A stretch of DNA of 47,951 nt, taken from assembly GCA_021814475.1 (NCBI GenBank), contig JAKAIE010000012.1:1-47951 (forward strand), read 5' to 3'. Positions 47,830 to 47,951 of the stretch are shown piece by piece. The stretch's first letter is position 1. Each line of letters starts with the position of its first letter. This stretch comes from Nitrospirota bacterium (GTDB taxonomy: Bacteria > Nitrospirota > Thermodesulfovibrionia > Thermodesulfovibrionales > UBA6898). The notes beneath the pieces were generated by a model that had not been told where the DNA came from, ran no database searches, and was given only the letters and a program-made list of their open reading frames with translations. The position numbers and the translations under genes were made by a program.

Positions 47830-47951
47830 GTGTAGTGTCTCATAAATAGCTTTACAATAGGGTGAATCTCATGTATAGTGAATATATGAGCAGAACGGCA
47901 GCCCAAATTATGTTATCACCGGAAGAACGATCCACAATTGACATGTGGGCA
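47830..47951 (+). mobile_element. IS630-family element, left end (cut by window edge)
   Basis: A CTAG sequence at 47827-47830 is followed by about 55 bases of leader and then an IS630-type transposase start. IS630 elements insert at TA, often within CTAG. The right end is outside the window. Confidence 0.6.
47886..47951 (+). CDS. IS630-family transposase, N terminus only
   Basis: The last 66 bases encode 22 residues, MSRTAAQIMLSPEERSTIDM followed by WA, open at the window edge. This closely matches the conserved beginning of IS630-family transposases (MSRxAxxIxLsxeER..L..WA), which start with a helix-turn-helix and continue to a DDE domain not visible here. The call rests on this short match and on the CTAG context. 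Confidence 0.75.
   Translation, partial: MSRTAAQIMLSPEERSTIDMWA

Overview
The window reads as a chromosomal segment of an anaerobic, Gram-negative-type bacterium. LpxC, a Pal-like lipoprotein, TolC/HlyD/ABC efflux and several lipoproteins imply an outer membrane. The density of PAS/GAF histidine kinases, small Cys-rich ferredoxins, c-type heme motifs, a DsrC-like domain and a mercury-methylation gene pair (hgcAB) fits Nitrospirota or a related deep-branching sulfur/metal lineage. That placement is inference from gene style, not a phylogeny. No rRNA and a single tRNA were seen.

Layout. 1-856: 5' part of a P-type cation ATPase running off the left edge. 1116-2096: secreted CxxCH protein with four near-identical 49-residue thrombospondin-1-like repeats. 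2238-4175: PAS histidine kinase. 4334-5472: CDF-like membrane protein, convergent with arsenate reductase. 5498-7319: mercury-methylation operon, with its own sigma70-type promoter, an AbrB-like regulator, hgcA and hgcB; arsC follows on the same strand. 7516-13960: six-gene efflux operon (TolC, HlyD, two ATPases, two ABC-2 permeases). 14132-14987: ferredoxin, unknown 86-residue protein, DUF488. 15106-18331: hybrid REC-PAS-GAF-GAF HisKA_3 kinase and NarL-type regulator. 18683-20255: DUF2934 protein, unknown protein, and a thiol peroxidase fused to a DsrC/TusE-like domain.

20714-31228 (minus strand) is the most unusual part. It is a near-continuous gene string: Pal-like lipoprotein, two membrane proteins combining an MshEN-like (c-di-GMP receptor type) domain with two or three DUF202-like units, a histidine kinase, a single-domain response regulator, a PEP-synthase-like protein lacking the PEP/pyruvate TIM barrel, and a GGDEF-EAL protein with a periplasmic CxxCH heme motif. 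I propose it as a candidate c-di-GMP-linked envelope signalling system.

32010-35720: large kinase plus two response regulators. 35856-36725: flavodoxin-like protein and tRNA-Arg(TCT). 36904-41608: NtrC-type activator, methylthio-nucleoside phosphorylase, TldD, LpxC. 41735-42435: Lys/Ala-rich 29-residue peptide and a winged-helix/nucleotidyltransferase-like regulator. 42727-46308: endonuclease IV, DUF1566 lipoprotein, Crp/Fnr regulator, DUF362 ferredoxin. 46396-47951 is mobile DNA: a complete REP-associated tyrosine transposase element with perfect 25-bp terminal inverted repeats that has overwritten the 3' end of a neighbouring gene, and the start of an IS630-family element at a CTAG target.

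All identifications rest on reading motifs and translations by eye. No database search, structure prediction or alignment was run.
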